Source: Paracoccus sp041927875 (lineage in GTDB: Bacteria; Pseudomonadota; Alphaproteobacteria; Rhodobacterales; Rhodobacteraceae). From it: 64,000 bases of DNA. The notes under the pieces were generated by a model. That model was given only the letters and a program-made list of their open reading frames with translations, had not been told where the DNA came from and did not search any database. Of the stretch, positions 25,340-33,430 are shown in pieces; positions within the stretch are counted from its first letter, which is position 1, and every line of letters starts with the position of its first letter. The DNA lies in the NCBI RefSeq assembly GCF_041927875.1, contig NZ_JBHFHN010000009.1; one strand, 5' to 3'. The position numbers and the translations under genes were made by a program.

Positions 25340-26207
25340 CCTGCCGATTGACACGCCGCGACCGCAGCAGTGTGAACAGGCCCGATCCGACGATCAGCAC
25401 CGATCCGGCGATCATCGCGGCGTCGATCCGTTCGTCAAAGACCAGCACGCCCAGGGCGATGGCAAAGACCAGCCGGGTATAGCGGAAGGGGGCGATCACG
25501 CCGACCTCGCCCATGCGCATGGCAGCGGTCAGCATCAGATAGGCGGCCACGCCGACCACCGTCGCCGCCGCCAGTCGCAGCGCATCGCCGGTGCTGGGCA
25601 TAAGCCAGGCCTCGCCCCAGAACACGGCCAGCATCAGCCCCGAGGCGACCAGCATCGCAAAGCCGTAAACCCCCAGCACCGCATGGGACAGGCCGCGCGG
25701 CGCCGCCCGCGTCGCCAGATCGCGCCCGGCAAAGCCCAGCATCCCGATCACGGCAAAGACCGACGCCATGTTGAATCCCGCACCCCAGGGCCGCAGCACG
25801 ATCAGCACCCCCAGAAAGCCAAGGCAGATCGCCAGCCACCGTCGCCAGCCCACCCGCTCGCCAAAGATCGCCGCCGCACCCAGTGTCACCACCAGGGGTG
25901 TCGCCTGAAGGATGGCCCCGGCGCTGGACAAAGGCGACAGCGCGATCGCCAGCGTATAGCCTAGCCGCCCCGCGATCTCGGCCACCGCGCGCCAGGCCAT
26001 CGCCGGATGCCGCACGGCGGCGGGCAGCAACGGCTCGCCCCGCCAAAGCGCCATGGCGGCGCAAATCACCGTGCCGCCCAGACCGAAGATCACCAGCACC
26101 TGCGCCACCGGCAGATGCGCGGTCACCGCCTTGATCCACATGTCTTCCAGCGCGAATAGGCCCATGCTGGCCACCATCAGCACCGCACCAAGGGCATTGC
26201 CCGACAT
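25314..26207 (-). CDS. EamA-type DMT superfamily transporter
   Basis: Inner-membrane protein of 297 residues with about ten hydrophobic helices arranged as two EamA repeats. The second begins near AVLGVYGFAMLVASG (about 165). The family exports amino acids, nucleosides or other metabolites; the substrate cannot be inferred. Two ATGs compete: the one at 26207 has AGGAG seven bases upstream and is preferred over the one at 26213, where the spacing would be one base. It diverges from mtnP. Its 3' end overlaps the flavin-reductase-like gene on the other strand. Confidence 0.87.
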   Translation of the reverse strand: MSGNALGAVLMVASMGLFALEDMWIKAVTAHLPVAQVLVIFGLGGTVICAAMALWRGEPLLPAAVRHPAMAWRAVAEIAGRLGYTLAIALSPLSSAGAILQATPLVVTLGAAAIFGERVGWRRWLAICLGFLGVLIVLRPWGAGFNMASVFAVIGMLGFAGRDLATRAAPRGLSHAVLGVYGFAMLVASGLMLAVFWGEAWLMPSTGDALRLAAATVVGVAAYLMLTAAMRMGEVGVIAPFRYTRLVFAIALGVLVFDERIDAAMIAGSVLIVGSGLFTLLRSRRVNRQVNQPVGPA

Positions 26208-26241
26208 GCCCATTCTCCTGGTCCAAATATCTGCGGGGGGA

Positions 26242-26276
26242 CGATCGGCGGCGCCGATCGGGGGCAGCAGCCCCCG
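26242..26276. repeat. Two consecutive GC-rich hairpins in a divergent spacer
   Basis: Stem one is CGATCGGC/GCCGATCG (26242-26249 with 26253-26260). Stem two is CGGGGGC-AGCA-GCCCCCG (26259-26276), sharing two bases with stem one. They follow GTCCAAATATCTGCGGGGG. I recall this kind of tail as common between genes in Rhodobacteraceae. A role as a repeated intergenic element is inferred. Confidence 0.5.
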
Positions 26277-26376
26277 CCGACCTTGCCCCGTTCCAGCACG
26301 CCAACACAAGCCGCTTTGGCCTTTTCCTTGGCCGCGCCAGCCCCTAACCTGCGCGCGTTTGCAAAGGGGCCAGATC

Positions 26377-27240
26377 ATGCTGGGAATCATCGGCGGTTCG
26401 GGGATTTACCAGATCGCGGGCCTTCAGGACGCGCGCTGGCACAGCGTCGACACGCCCTTTGGCGCGCCCTCGGATCAGATCCTGACCGGGAGGCTGGGGC
26501 AGACAGACATGGCCTTCCTGCCGCGCCACGGACGCGGCCATGTGCAAACCCCGACCAGCGTGAATTACCGCGCCAATGTCGCCGCGCTGAAGATGCTGGG
26601 GTGCAGCCATGTCGTCGCCGTCTCGGCCGTGGGCAGCCTGCGCGAGGATTACCGCCCCGGCGATATCGTGTTGGTCAACCAGTTCATCGACCGCAGCTTT
26701 GCGCGCGACAAAACCTTTTTCGGACCCGGCCTGGTCGGCCATGTCAGCCTGGCCGATCCGGTCTGCGCCGCGCTATCGGATGCGCTCGCGGCGGCCGGTG
26801 CCGGGCTGGACGTCACCATCCACCGCGGCGGCACCTATCTGGCGATGGAGGGGCCGCAGTTCTCGACCCGCGCCGAAAGCCAGCTTTACCGATCCTGGGG
26901 ATGCAGCGTGATCGGCATGACCGCCATGCCCGAAGCCAAGCTCGCGCGTGAGGCAGAGCTTTGCTACGCCACCCTCGCCATGGTCACCGATTACGATTGC
27001 TGGCACGAAGATCATGCGGATGTCGATGTGGCGCAGGTGGTGGCGACGATGCAGGGCAATGCCCAGGCCGCCCGCGCGCTGATCGCCGCCCTGCCCGCCC
27101 ACCTTCCCGCCCACCCCTGCCCGCAGGGCTGTGATCGCGCGCTGGATCACGCGATCATGACCGCCCCCGACAAACGCGACCCCGAAATGATGACCCGCCT
27201 GGAGGCGATTGCCGGGCGGCTGTGGAAAGGCCCGCAATGA
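26377..27240 (+). CDS. mtnP: S-methyl-5'-thioadenosine phosphorylase
   Basis: Purine phosphorylase of 287 residues that splits methylthioadenosine with phosphate into adenine and methylthioribose-1-phosphate. It begins with the family's MLGIIGGSGIY and carries LPRHGRGH (phosphate site, about 48-55), PTSVNYRANVAALK, MEGPQFSTRAES (about 164-175) and GMTAMPEAKLAREAELCYA (about 188-206). AAGGGG lies upstream of the ATG. The stop overlaps the apt start by 4 bases, which couples adenine release to adenine recapture. Related nucleoside enzymes are hard to exclude by sequence, but the partner gene supports MTAP. Confidence 0.93.
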   Translation: MLGIIGGSGIYQIAGLQDARWHSVDTPFGAPSDQILTGRLGQTDMAFLPRHGRGHVQTPTSVNYRANVAALKMLGCSHVVAVSAVGSLREDYRPGDIVLVNQFIDRSFARDKTFFGPGLVGHVSLADPVCAALSDALAAAGAGLDVTIHRGGTYLAMEGPQFSTRAESQLYRSWGCSVIGMTAMPEAKLAREAELCYATLAMVTDYDCWHEDHADVDVAQVVATMQGNAQAARALIAALPAHLPAHPCPQGCDRALDHAIMTAPDKRDPEMMTRLEAIAGRLWKGPQ

Positions 27241-27770
27241 CCCGCGACATCAAGGATTACATCCGCACCATCGTCGATTTCCCCAAACCCGGCATCCTGT
27301 TCCGCGATGTGACCACGCTGTTCGCCGACGCGCGCGGCTTTCGCATGGCCATCGACCAGCTGCTGCAACCCTATGCCGGGCTGAAGATCGACCGCGTGGT
27401 CGGGCTTGAGGCGCGCGGCTTCATCCTGGGCGGTGCGGTCGCGCATCAGCTTTCGGTCGGTTTCGTGCCGATCCGCAAAAAGGGCAAGCTCCCCGGCCCG
27501 ACCATCAGCCAGGCCTATACGCTGGAATACGGCGAGGCGGTGATGGAGGTGCATGACGATGCCATCCAGCCCGGCGAACGGGTGCTGATCGTCGATGACC
27601 TGCTGGCCACCGGCGGCACCTGCGAGGCCGGAATCAAGCTGGTCGAACGCCTGGGCGCGCAGGTGGTGGGTTGCGCCTTTGTCATCGACCTGCCCGACCT
27701 GGGCGGCCGCGCCCTGCTGGAGCGGCTGGGGATGCAGGTTCACGCCCTGGCGTCGTTCGAGGGTGACTGA
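27237..27770 (+). CDS. apt: Adenine phosphoribosyltransferase
   Basis: Cytoplasmic enzyme of 177 residues converting adenine and PRPP to AMP. The family's N-terminal IVDFPKPGILFRDVT is present (about 12-26). GLEARGFILGGAVAHQL follows, and the PRPP-binding loop reads VLIVDDLLATGGT (about 118-130). Length is typical. Overlap with mtnP gives a two-gene salvage unit for the methylthioadenosine made by polyamine or homoserine-lactone synthesis. It ends just before a shared bidirectional hairpin. Confidence 0.96.
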   Translation: MTRDIKDYIRTIVDFPKPGILFRDVTTLFADARGFRMAIDQLLQPYAGLKIDRVVGLEARGFILGGAVAHQLSVGFVPIRKKGKLPGPTISQAYTLEYGEAVMEVHDDAIQPGERVLIVDDLLATGGTCEAGIKLVERLGAQVVGCAFVIDLPDLGGRALLERLGMQVHALASFEGD

Positions 27771-27778
27771 GCTCGCGT

Positions 27779-27828
27779 GAGTATTTGTTCAAAGAGGAAA
27801 ATGCCATTTCCTCTTTGTCTAAATACTC
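27779..27828. terminator. Bidirectional hairpin between apt and the FAD oxidase gene
   Basis: A long two-part palindrome: outer arms GAGTATTT (27779-27786) and AAATACTC (27821-27828), inner arms CAAAGAGGAAA (27790-27800) and TTTCCTCTTTG (27807-27817). It separates convergent genes and probably terminates both. The oxidase stop codon (27819-27821) lies inside the right arm. A near copy follows rlmN at 60841-60888. Confidence 0.75.
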
Positions 27829-29219
27829 AAGACCGCACCGGGGTTCATGATGCCGCTGGGATCAAGCGCCTGCTTGATGGCGCGCATCGCCGCCAGCCGG
27901 GTGGGGTCGGCACTGGCGGCCAGTTCGGCGGCCTTCAACCGCCCGATGCCATGTTCGGCAGAAATCGACCCGCCGCGTTCCAGCACCATCTGATGCACGA
28001 TGCCGGTCAGTTCGGCGCGGATCGGGTCGTATTCGGCCCGGTTGCGGCCCGGTGCGGGGAAGAGGTTGAAATGCAGGTTACCGTCGCCCAGATGGCCGAA
28101 GCAATTGATGCGCAGGTCTCGGCCTTCGGTCAGGCGGGCGGTGGCGGCGGCGATGAAATCGGGCAAGTCGGACAGCGGCAGGGCAATATCGTGGCTGGCA
28201 ATCGCGCCGATCTTGCGGTTCGCGGCGGGGATATCCTCGCGCAGGTGCCACAGCGCGGCGCGCTGCGTGTCGGATTGCGCGATGATGCCGTCATCGGCCA
28301 GCCCCGCCTCGGCGGCGTCGGCAAAGATCGCCTCAAGGATCGCCGTCGCCGGGCTGCCCTTCGGCAGGCCCAGTTCGATCAGCGCCATCCAGGGCGGGGT
28401 GGCGGCAAAGGGCGGATTGTGGGGGATATCCGCCTCGGCCAGAAAGGCCAGACCCTGACCCGAGATCAGTTCAAAGGCGCTGATGCAGTCCCCGGCATGG
28501 ACATCGGCCAGGGCCAGCAGCTCCAGCGCGGCTGACGGGTCGCGCACAACCATCAGAGCGGTGGCGGTTTCCGCGGGCGGAGTGACCAGCCGCAGGCTGG
28601 CGGCGGTGATCAGGCCCAGCGTGCCCTCGGCCCCGATCAGCAGGTGGCGCAGGTCGTAACCGGTGTTGTCCTTGCGCAGCCGTTTCAGCCCATTCAGGAT
28701 GCTGCCGTCGGGCAGCACGGCCTCGATCCCCAGCACCAGATCGCGGGTGTTGCCCCATCGCAGCACGTTCACCCCGCCCGCATTGGTGGACAAAAGCCCC
28801 CCCAGTTGCGCGCTACCCTGTGAGGCGAGCGCGAGGGGGAACATCCGCCCCGCTTCCTCGGCGGCGGTGCGGATTTCGGCCAGGGTGACGCCGGCCTCGG
28901 CGATCAGGGTGTTTTCGCGGGGATGACTGGCGCGTATGGCGCGCATCCGTTCAAAGCTGACGATCAGCGGCGCGGGGCCGGTCGGCATCACCGATCCGGC
29001 CACCAGCCCGGTGCCGCCGCCGCGTGGCAGGATGGCGACCTGCGCGGCGGCGCAGGCGCGGGTCAGGGCGGCGGCATCCTGCACGTTGCGGGGGCAGGCC
29101 ACGAAGGCCCCCTGCCCCAGATGGCGACCGCGCGGCTCATCCAGGTCGCGCGGCTCGGCGGCGCGGATCAGGCCTTCGGGCAGGGTCGCCACAAAGGCGG
29201 TATCGGCGGGGTTCAGCAC
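27819..29219 (-). CDS. FAD-linked 2-hydroxyacid oxidase/dehydrogenase (GlcD family)
   Basis: Flavoprotein of 466 residues. The PCMH-type FAD-binding domain shows VAILPRGGGTGLVAGS (about 53-68) and STNAGGVNVLRWGNTRD (about 149-165). The C-terminal cap ends in GGSISAEHGIGRLK (about 423-436). Members oxidise D-lactate, glycolate or D-2-hydroxyglutarate and pass electrons to quinone or cytochrome c. No GlcE/GlcF partners are adjacent, so a single-subunit D-2-hydroxyacid dehydrogenase is more likely. It follows the GST gene by 3 bases on the same strand. Confidence 0.9.
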   Translation of the reverse strand: MLNPADTAFVATLPEGLIRAAEPRDLDEPRGRHLGQGAFVACPRNVQDAAALTRACAAAQVAILPRGGGTGLVAGSVMPTGPAPLIVSFERMRAIRASHPRENTLIAEAGVTLAEIRTAAEEAGRMFPLALASQGSAQLGGLLSTNAGGVNVLRWGNTRDLVLGIEAVLPDGSILNGLKRLRKDNTGYDLRHLLIGAEGTLGLITAASLRLVTPPAETATALMVVRDPSAALELLALADVHAGDCISAFELISGQGLAFLAEADIPHNPPFAATPPWMALIELGLPKGSPATAILEAIFADAAEAGLADDGIIAQSDTQRAALWHLREDIPAANRKIGAIASHDIALPLSDLPDFIAAATARLTEGRDLRINCFGHLGDGNLHFNLFPAPGRNRAEYDPIRAELTGIVHQMVLERGGSISAEHGIGRLKAAELAASADPTRLAAMRAIKQALDPSGIMNPGAVLSI

Positions 29220-29222
29220 AGC

Positions 29223-29840
29223 CTAGCCTTTTTGCATCGCCGCCATCGCGGCGTCATCGGCGGCATTGGCACGGGCCAGTGCCGGGCGGGCCATGCCGCG
29301 CGCGACATAGGCCTGAAACGCGGGGCGGGCCGGGATGGCGCCGAACTGCATCCCCCAGGCCAGATGCGACCCCAGATAGACATCCGCCGCGCTGAACTGG
29401 CCGGTCACATAGTCCCTGCCTTGCAGCATCTGATCGACCGCATCCAGCGTCGTCTCAAGCGTGTCATAGCCGACCATGCCGCGCCGATCCTGCGGCACCT
29501 GAACGCCAAGCGCCTGATTGACGACCGCCTGTTCCAGCGGACCCGCTGCAAAGAACAGCCAGCGATAGTAATCGGCCCGGTCATCCGGCACAGGGGCGAG
29601 GCCCGCCTGCGGAAAGGCATCGGCCAGATAGGCGCAGATCGCCGCCACCTCAGTCACGGTGCGCCTGCCATGGACGAGGGCGGGCACCTTGCCCATCGGA
29701 TTGATGGCGCGATAGGCCGGGGCCTTCATCGCGCCGTCATAACCCAGGTATTCGACCTGATAGGGCTGGCCGATTTCCTCCAGCATCCAGCGGGCGATGC
29801 GGCCCCGCGACATCGGGTTGGTATACAGCGTCAGTGTCAT
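29223..29840 (-). CDS. Glutathione S-transferase family protein
   Basis: Cytoplasmic protein of 205 residues with a thioredoxin-like N-terminal domain (MTLTLYTNPMSRGRIARWML, INPMGKVPALV near 50-60, TEVAAICAYLAD as the glutathione gamma-glutamyl site) and an all-helical C-terminal domain. The catalytic residue is probably Ser11 or Tyr6. The ATG at 29840 overlaps the stop of the upstream FemAB-like gene by 4 bases (ATGA). Substrate is unknown; detoxification is the usual role. Confidence 0.9.
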   Translation of the reverse strand: MTLTLYTNPMSRGRIARWMLEEIGQPYQVEYLGYDGAMKAPAYRAINPMGKVPALVHGRRTVTEVAAICAYLADAFPQAGLAPVPDDRADYYRWLFFAAGPLEQAVVNQALGVQVPQDRRGMVGYDTLETTLDAVDQMLQGRDYVTGQFSAADVYLGSHLAWGMQFGAIPARPAFQAYVARGMARPALARANAADDAAMAAMQKG

Positions 29841-30997
29841 GTCTGATCCTGAAGGGGGCCGCGGCGGAACGGGCCATAGGCGGTCAATACCTCGATATCC
29901 TGCCCGACCGCCTGACGTTCCGCCAGAAGGTAATCGGCAACCGCGCGGCGCAGGCCGGGATGGGCGATGTAATGCAGCGAATGGGTCGCCACCGGCAGAT
30001 AGCCGCGCGCCAGCTTGTGATCGCCCTGCGCGCCCGCCTGCACCCGAGCAAGGCCATGGGCGATGGCCCAGTCGATCGCCTGATGATAGCAAAGCTCGAA
30101 ATGCAGGAACGGATGATCCTGCACGGCGCCCCAATAGCGGCCGAACAGATCCTGCCGCCCGATCAGGTTCAGCGCCCCCGCGACCGGGCGGCCACCCTGG
30201 CGGGCCAGCACGATCAGGCAGTCATCCGCCAGATGCTGCGCCGCCAGATCAAAGAAGGCCCGCGTCAGATAGGGGCGGCCCCATTTGCGCGCGCCGGTGT
30301 GCTGGTAGAACCCCCACATCGCATCCCAGACCGGGGCGGTGATCTGGTCGCCGGTCAGCACCTCGATCTGGCCGCCAAAGGACTGCGCCTCGGCCCGTTC
30401 GCGGCGGATCGCCTTGCGCTTGCGCGCCGCCATCGTCGACAGGAAATCGTCGAAATCGCGGTAGCCGGCGTTCGTCCAGTGGTATTGCTGGCCAAGCCGC
30501 ACCAGCCACGGTTCGGGCGCGCGCGCGGGCTCATCGGCGGTGCAGAAGGTCACATGGGCCGATGACAGGCCGTTGCCCGTGGTCAGATCGGCCAGCGCCG
30601 CCAGCAGCGGCGCGGGGTCGTGGCCGGGGCGGGTCAGCAGGCGGCGGCCCGGCACCGGGGTGAAGGGCACGGCGGCTTGCAGCTTGGGGTAATAGCTGCC
30701 ACCGGCGCGGTCAAAGGCCTCGGCCCAGGGCTGGTCAAAGACATATTCGCCCTGGCTATGCGATTTCAGATACAGTGGCATCACGCCCACCAGCCGCCCG
30801 CCGTCGCGCAGCGTCAGGTGGTGGGGCGCCCAGCCGGTGCCCGGCCCGACCGAGCCGGAGCCCTCGAGCGCGGACAGGAAGCGATGGGTGGTGAACGGGT
30901 CCAGCGGGCGGCCGCCATCTGCTGTCTCGGGGCAGGCGCAGGCATCCCAGTCGGCGGGGTCGATGTCCGCAATGGCATGGGTCAGGCTGATGTCCAT
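29837..30997 (-). CDS. FemAB-like GNAT-fold protein (COG3146 type)
   Basis: Protein of 386 residues of the family often labelled peptidogalycan biosynthesis/recognition (FemAB_like). Recognisable blocks are HRFLSALEGSGSVGPGTGW (near 38), YYPKLQAAVPFTPVPGRRLL (near 102), LHFELCYHQAIDWAIAHG (near 295) and the C-terminal QAGAQGDHKLARGY (near 316). The double GNAT fold suggests transfer of an acyl or aminoacyl group, but no reaction is established to my knowledge. It starts 61 bases downstream of the glycerophosphodiesterase gene and overlaps the GST gene. Confidence 0.85.
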   Translation of the reverse strand: MDISLTHAIADIDPADWDACACPETADGGRPLDPFTTHRFLSALEGSGSVGPGTGWAPHHLTLRDGGRLVGVMPLYLKSHSQGEYVFDQPWAEAFDRAGGSYYPKLQAAVPFTPVPGRRLLTRPGHDPAPLLAALADLTTGNGLSSAHVTFCTADEPARAPEPWLVRLGQQYHWTNAGYRDFDDFLSTMAARKRKAIRRERAEAQSFGGQIEVLTGDQITAPVWDAMWGFYQHTGARKWGRPYLTRAFFDLAAQHLADDCLIVLARQGGRPVAGALNLIGRQDLFGRYWGAVQDHPFLHFELCYHQAIDWAIAHGLARVQAGAQGDHKLARGYLPVATHSLHYIAHPGLRRAVADYLLAERQAVGQDIEVLTAYGPFRRGPLQDQT

Positions 30998-31058
30998 CTG
31001 TCGCAGCGGGGGTTGACTGCCCCCGCACCCCCGTGCGTATTTTCACAAGAAAGAAGGG

Positions 31059-31823
31059 TCAAAGCGGCGCGGCGTAACCTTCAAAGGTGATATTGTCGGC
31101 GATCCGGCGGGCCTCGGCCTCGGCCTTTGGGCTGCGGATGGTCCAGCACAGGATCGCGGCGCCGCTGGCCTTGATCTGGGACACGCGCGGGCGGGCAAGG
31201 TCGCCGGCCTCATGCGAGATGAAGCTGTGCAGGTCCGGGTCGAAATCCGGGATCTCGCGCAGGTGGTTGCAGACCGCAGGGGAAAGCGGCGCGTAATCCT
31301 CGGGGTCGTAGCTGCCGGTGGTCAGCCCGACCGGCAGGTCCGGGCAGGCGGCGGCGAAATGGGCGACCGAATGCGGGTTGAAGGACATCACCGCCACCGG
31401 ACCGTCGTAACCGGCCAGCACCTTGGCGACGCGGGCCTCGAAGCCGCCTGTGTCGGCGCCCATCTGGCCGTGCTGGTCCTTGATCTCGATCAGCAGGGGG
31501 ACGCGGCCCGCGACCTGTCCCAGCACCTGCGCAAGCGTCGGGATCGTGTCGGAGCTGCCGGTCAGCCGGGTGGCGGTCAGTTCGGCCACGCTGCGGCCCC
31601 GGATCGGGCCGGGCTGGCCGGTCAGCCGCCCCAGGTCGTAATCGTGAAAGACCATCGGCGTGCCATCGGCGGCCGGTTGCAGGTCGATCTCGATCGCATA
31701 GCCCGCCGCAATGGCGGCGGCGATAGCGGCGGGGCTGTTTTCCACCCGGCCCGCGGCCTTGTCATGCAGCGCGCGATGCGCCACCGGCAGGTCGCGCAGG
31801 GCCTTGGGCAGGGGGGCACGCAT
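31059..31823 (-). CDS. Glycerophosphodiester phosphodiesterase
   Basis: TIM-barrel phosphodiesterase of 254 residues that would release an alcohol and glycerol-3-phosphate from glycerophosphodiesters. Catalytic and metal residues are visible in AHRALHD (about 15-21), AIEIDLQPAADGTPMVFHD (about 43-61) and LIEIKDQHG (about 111-119). No signal peptide is seen, so it is probably cytoplasmic. Its ATG shares one base with the stop of the upstream RidA gene. It lies in a minus-strand run with RidA and the YbjN-like gene. Confidence 0.9.
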   Translation of the reverse strand: MRAPLPKALRDLPVAHRALHDKAAGRVENSPAAIAAAIAAGYAIEIDLQPAADGTPMVFHDYDLGRLTGQPGPIRGRSVAELTATRLTGSSDTIPTLAQVLGQVAGRVPLLIEIKDQHGQMGADTGGFEARVAKVLAGYDGPVAVMSFNPHSVAHFAAACPDLPVGLTTGSYDPEDYAPLSPAVCNHLREIPDFDPDLHSFISHEAGDLARPRVSQIKASGAAILCWTIRSPKAEAEARRIADNITFEGYAAPL

Positions 31824-32281
31824 CAGTCGCGGACCTCGAAGATCGCCTCGATCTCGACCGCGACACCGCGCGGCAGTGACGCCGCGCTGACAGCGGCGCG
31901 GGCGTGGCGGCCGGCCTCGCCGAAAACCTCGACCATCAGGTCGGAACAGCCGTTGATGACCTCGGGCTGATCGGTGAAATCGGGGGTCGAATTGACAAAG
32001 CCGGTCAGTTTGACCACCCGCACCACGCGGTCCAGATCGCCAAGCGCCGCCTGGGCCTGGGCGATCAGCGACAGCCCGCAGGCCCGCGCCGCCGCGGCGC
32101 CCTGTTCGACGCTGACGCCATCGCCCAGACGACCCGTGATCAGCCCGTCCGGCCCTGCCGAGATCTGGCCCGACACGAACAGCATCGCGCCGCTGCGCAC
32201 GAAGGGAACGTAATTGGCCGCCGGTGCGGGGGCGGCGGGCAAGGTGATGCCGCGCGCGGCAAGGCGTTCTGAAATGCTCAT
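31823..32281 (-). CDS. RidA family protein (YjgF/UK114-like)
   Basis: Protein of 152 residues. It matches the longer RidA subgroup, which starts with SISERLAARGITLP and has the NYVPFVRSGAMLFVSGQIS segment (about 24-42). A C-terminal VEIEAIFEVRD closes the chorismate-mutase-like fold. Family members hydrolyse reactive enamines or imines left by PLP enzymes, but many subgroups lack proof of that activity. AAGGA precedes the ATG at 32281. It is 13 bases downstream of the YbjN-like gene. Confidence 0.9.
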   Translation of the reverse strand: MSISERLAARGITLPAAPAPAANYVPFVRSGAMLFVSGQISAGPDGLITGRLGDGVSVEQGAAAARACGLSLIAQAQAALGDLDRVVRVVKLTGFVNSTPDFTDQPEVINGCSDLMVEVFGEAGRHARAAVSAASLPRGVAVEIEAIFEVRD

Positions 32282-32293
32282 GTCGTGATCCTT

Positions 32294-32740
32294 TTACCAG
32301 CCAATATGATTGCGGAACTGCCCCAGCACCGTGCGCCAGATATCCAGCGTATCGTCAAAGTTCTTGCGGCCTACGCCGTCGGCATCGACATTCACGTCCA
32401 TCTCGACGAAGGGGTCGCCCTCATCGTCCAGATAGGCCTTGCCAAAGCGCATGTCGCGGTTCCAGGCGTTGATCACCGCCACATCCATCGGCTCGGTCAT
32501 GTCGAAGGCCGCCGTGAACTGGATCGACTGGCAGGTGCCGGTGTCGCAATCGTAAAACAGCACGTCAAAGCGCGTGCCCTCGATCCGCGACGACAGCCGG
32601 GGGTCGCCCGCGCCATCGACATCCTGTTCGACGACCAGCCCAAAGTCGGTCATCAGCGCCTTGACCACGGCCGGGTCACCGACCACCTGGGCCTGGACAG
32701 GTTGCGCCAGCAAGGCAAGGGCGGGCAGCAGGCGAAGCAT
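32294..32740 (-). CDS. Secreted YbjN-domain protein
   Basis: Exported protein of 148 residues with a Sec signal peptide (about 1-18, ending PVQAQ) and a YbjN-like domain. FDVLFYDCDTGTCQSIQF (about 58-75) contains a probable disulfide pair, and VINAWNRDMRFGKAYLDDEGDP (about 89-110) is the family's signature. The function is unknown; such proteins are widespread in alphaproteobacteria. A strong GGAGGACCACC box lies just before the ATG. It is separated from the upstream YhhN gene by 30 bases. Confidence 0.8.
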   Translation of the reverse strand: MLRLLPALALLAQPVQAQVVGDPAVVKALMTDFGLVVEQDVDGAGDPRLSSRIEGTRFDVLFYDCDTGTCQSIQFTAAFDMTEPMDVAVINAWNRDMRFGKAYLDDEGDPFVEMDVNVDADGVGRKNFDDTLDIWRTVLGQFRNHIGW

Positions 32741-32770
32741 GGTGGTCCTCCGGTTTGTGTCGGGATCAGT

Positions 32771-33430
32771 CTAGCGCAGCCGGGCGGTCAGCGCCACCGG
32801 TGCGCGCAGTGCCGATTGCGCGATCAGCACCTGGGCGGCGAAGTAAAGGCCCAGCACCCACAGCGCCGAGGCGGGCAGCGGGTCCAGAAACCGGTTCACC
32901 GCCAGCAGGATGTCGGATGCGGTGAACAGCACCGCGCCGAAGGCCGCCAGCCCGTCGGCGGGGTCGCGCGTGATGCGCACACGGCTGACGGCCTGCGCCG
33001 CCATCGCCCCCAGCACCGCCGCATAGGCGATCACCGGGACGCGCATCGCAGCGGGCAGGCCGGGCCACAACAGCACGATCACGATCAGCACCAAGGCCGC
33101 GAAACAGGCCAGCACCGGCAGGTCGCGCGACGGCCCGATGCCCAGCGAAAACGCCCGCAGATAGGCCAGATGCGCCACGAAGAACGCCGCCAGCCCCGGC
33201 AGGAACAGATCCTGCGGCAGCATCAGCGCCACATCCCCCAGCAGCGAGGCCGCCAGCCCAAAGGCGATCGCCCGGCCATAGCGCCCCTGCCCGCGCCGGG
33301 CGACCGCCGCCAGCAGGATCGCGGTCGCCGCAGGCTTGCCGATCCAATGCACCCAGGGCCAGCCCAGCAGCGCCCCGCCGATGGCGGCGGCGACGGCAAG
33401 GGTGAACAGGGCGATCTCGGTCCGGGTCAT
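32771..33430 (-). CDS. YhhN family membrane protein (lysoplasmalogenase-like)
   Basis: Polytopic membrane protein of 219 residues with about seven to eight helices. Conserved features are KPAATAILLAAV (about 32-43), SLLGDVALMLP (about 62-72) and a late SDILLAVNRF (about 172-181), with Asp residues inside helices, as in YhhN/TMEM86 proteins. Animal TMEM86B hydrolyses lysoplasmalogen; in a bacterium without evident plasmalogens the substrate is uncertain. The start overlaps the smc stop by 4 bases, so it is probably coupled to smc. Confidence 0.88.
   Translation of the reverse strand: MTRTEIALFTLAVAAAIGGALLGWPWVHWIGKPAATAILLAAVARRGQGRYGRAIAFGLAASLLGDVALMLPQDLFLPGLAAFFVAHLAYLRAFSLGIGPSRDLPVLACFAALVLIVIVLLWPGLPAAMRVPVIAYAAVLGAMAAQAVSRVRITRDPADGLAAFGAVLFTASDILLAVNRFLDPLPASALWVLGLYFAAQVLIAQSALRAPVALTARLR

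Noticed and set aside
31034..31052. Third copy of the GAGTATTT palindrome
   Set aside because: Only one arm-like stretch (GCGTATTTTCACAAGAAAG) is present with no complementary arm, so it is noted as a possible relic but not annotated.
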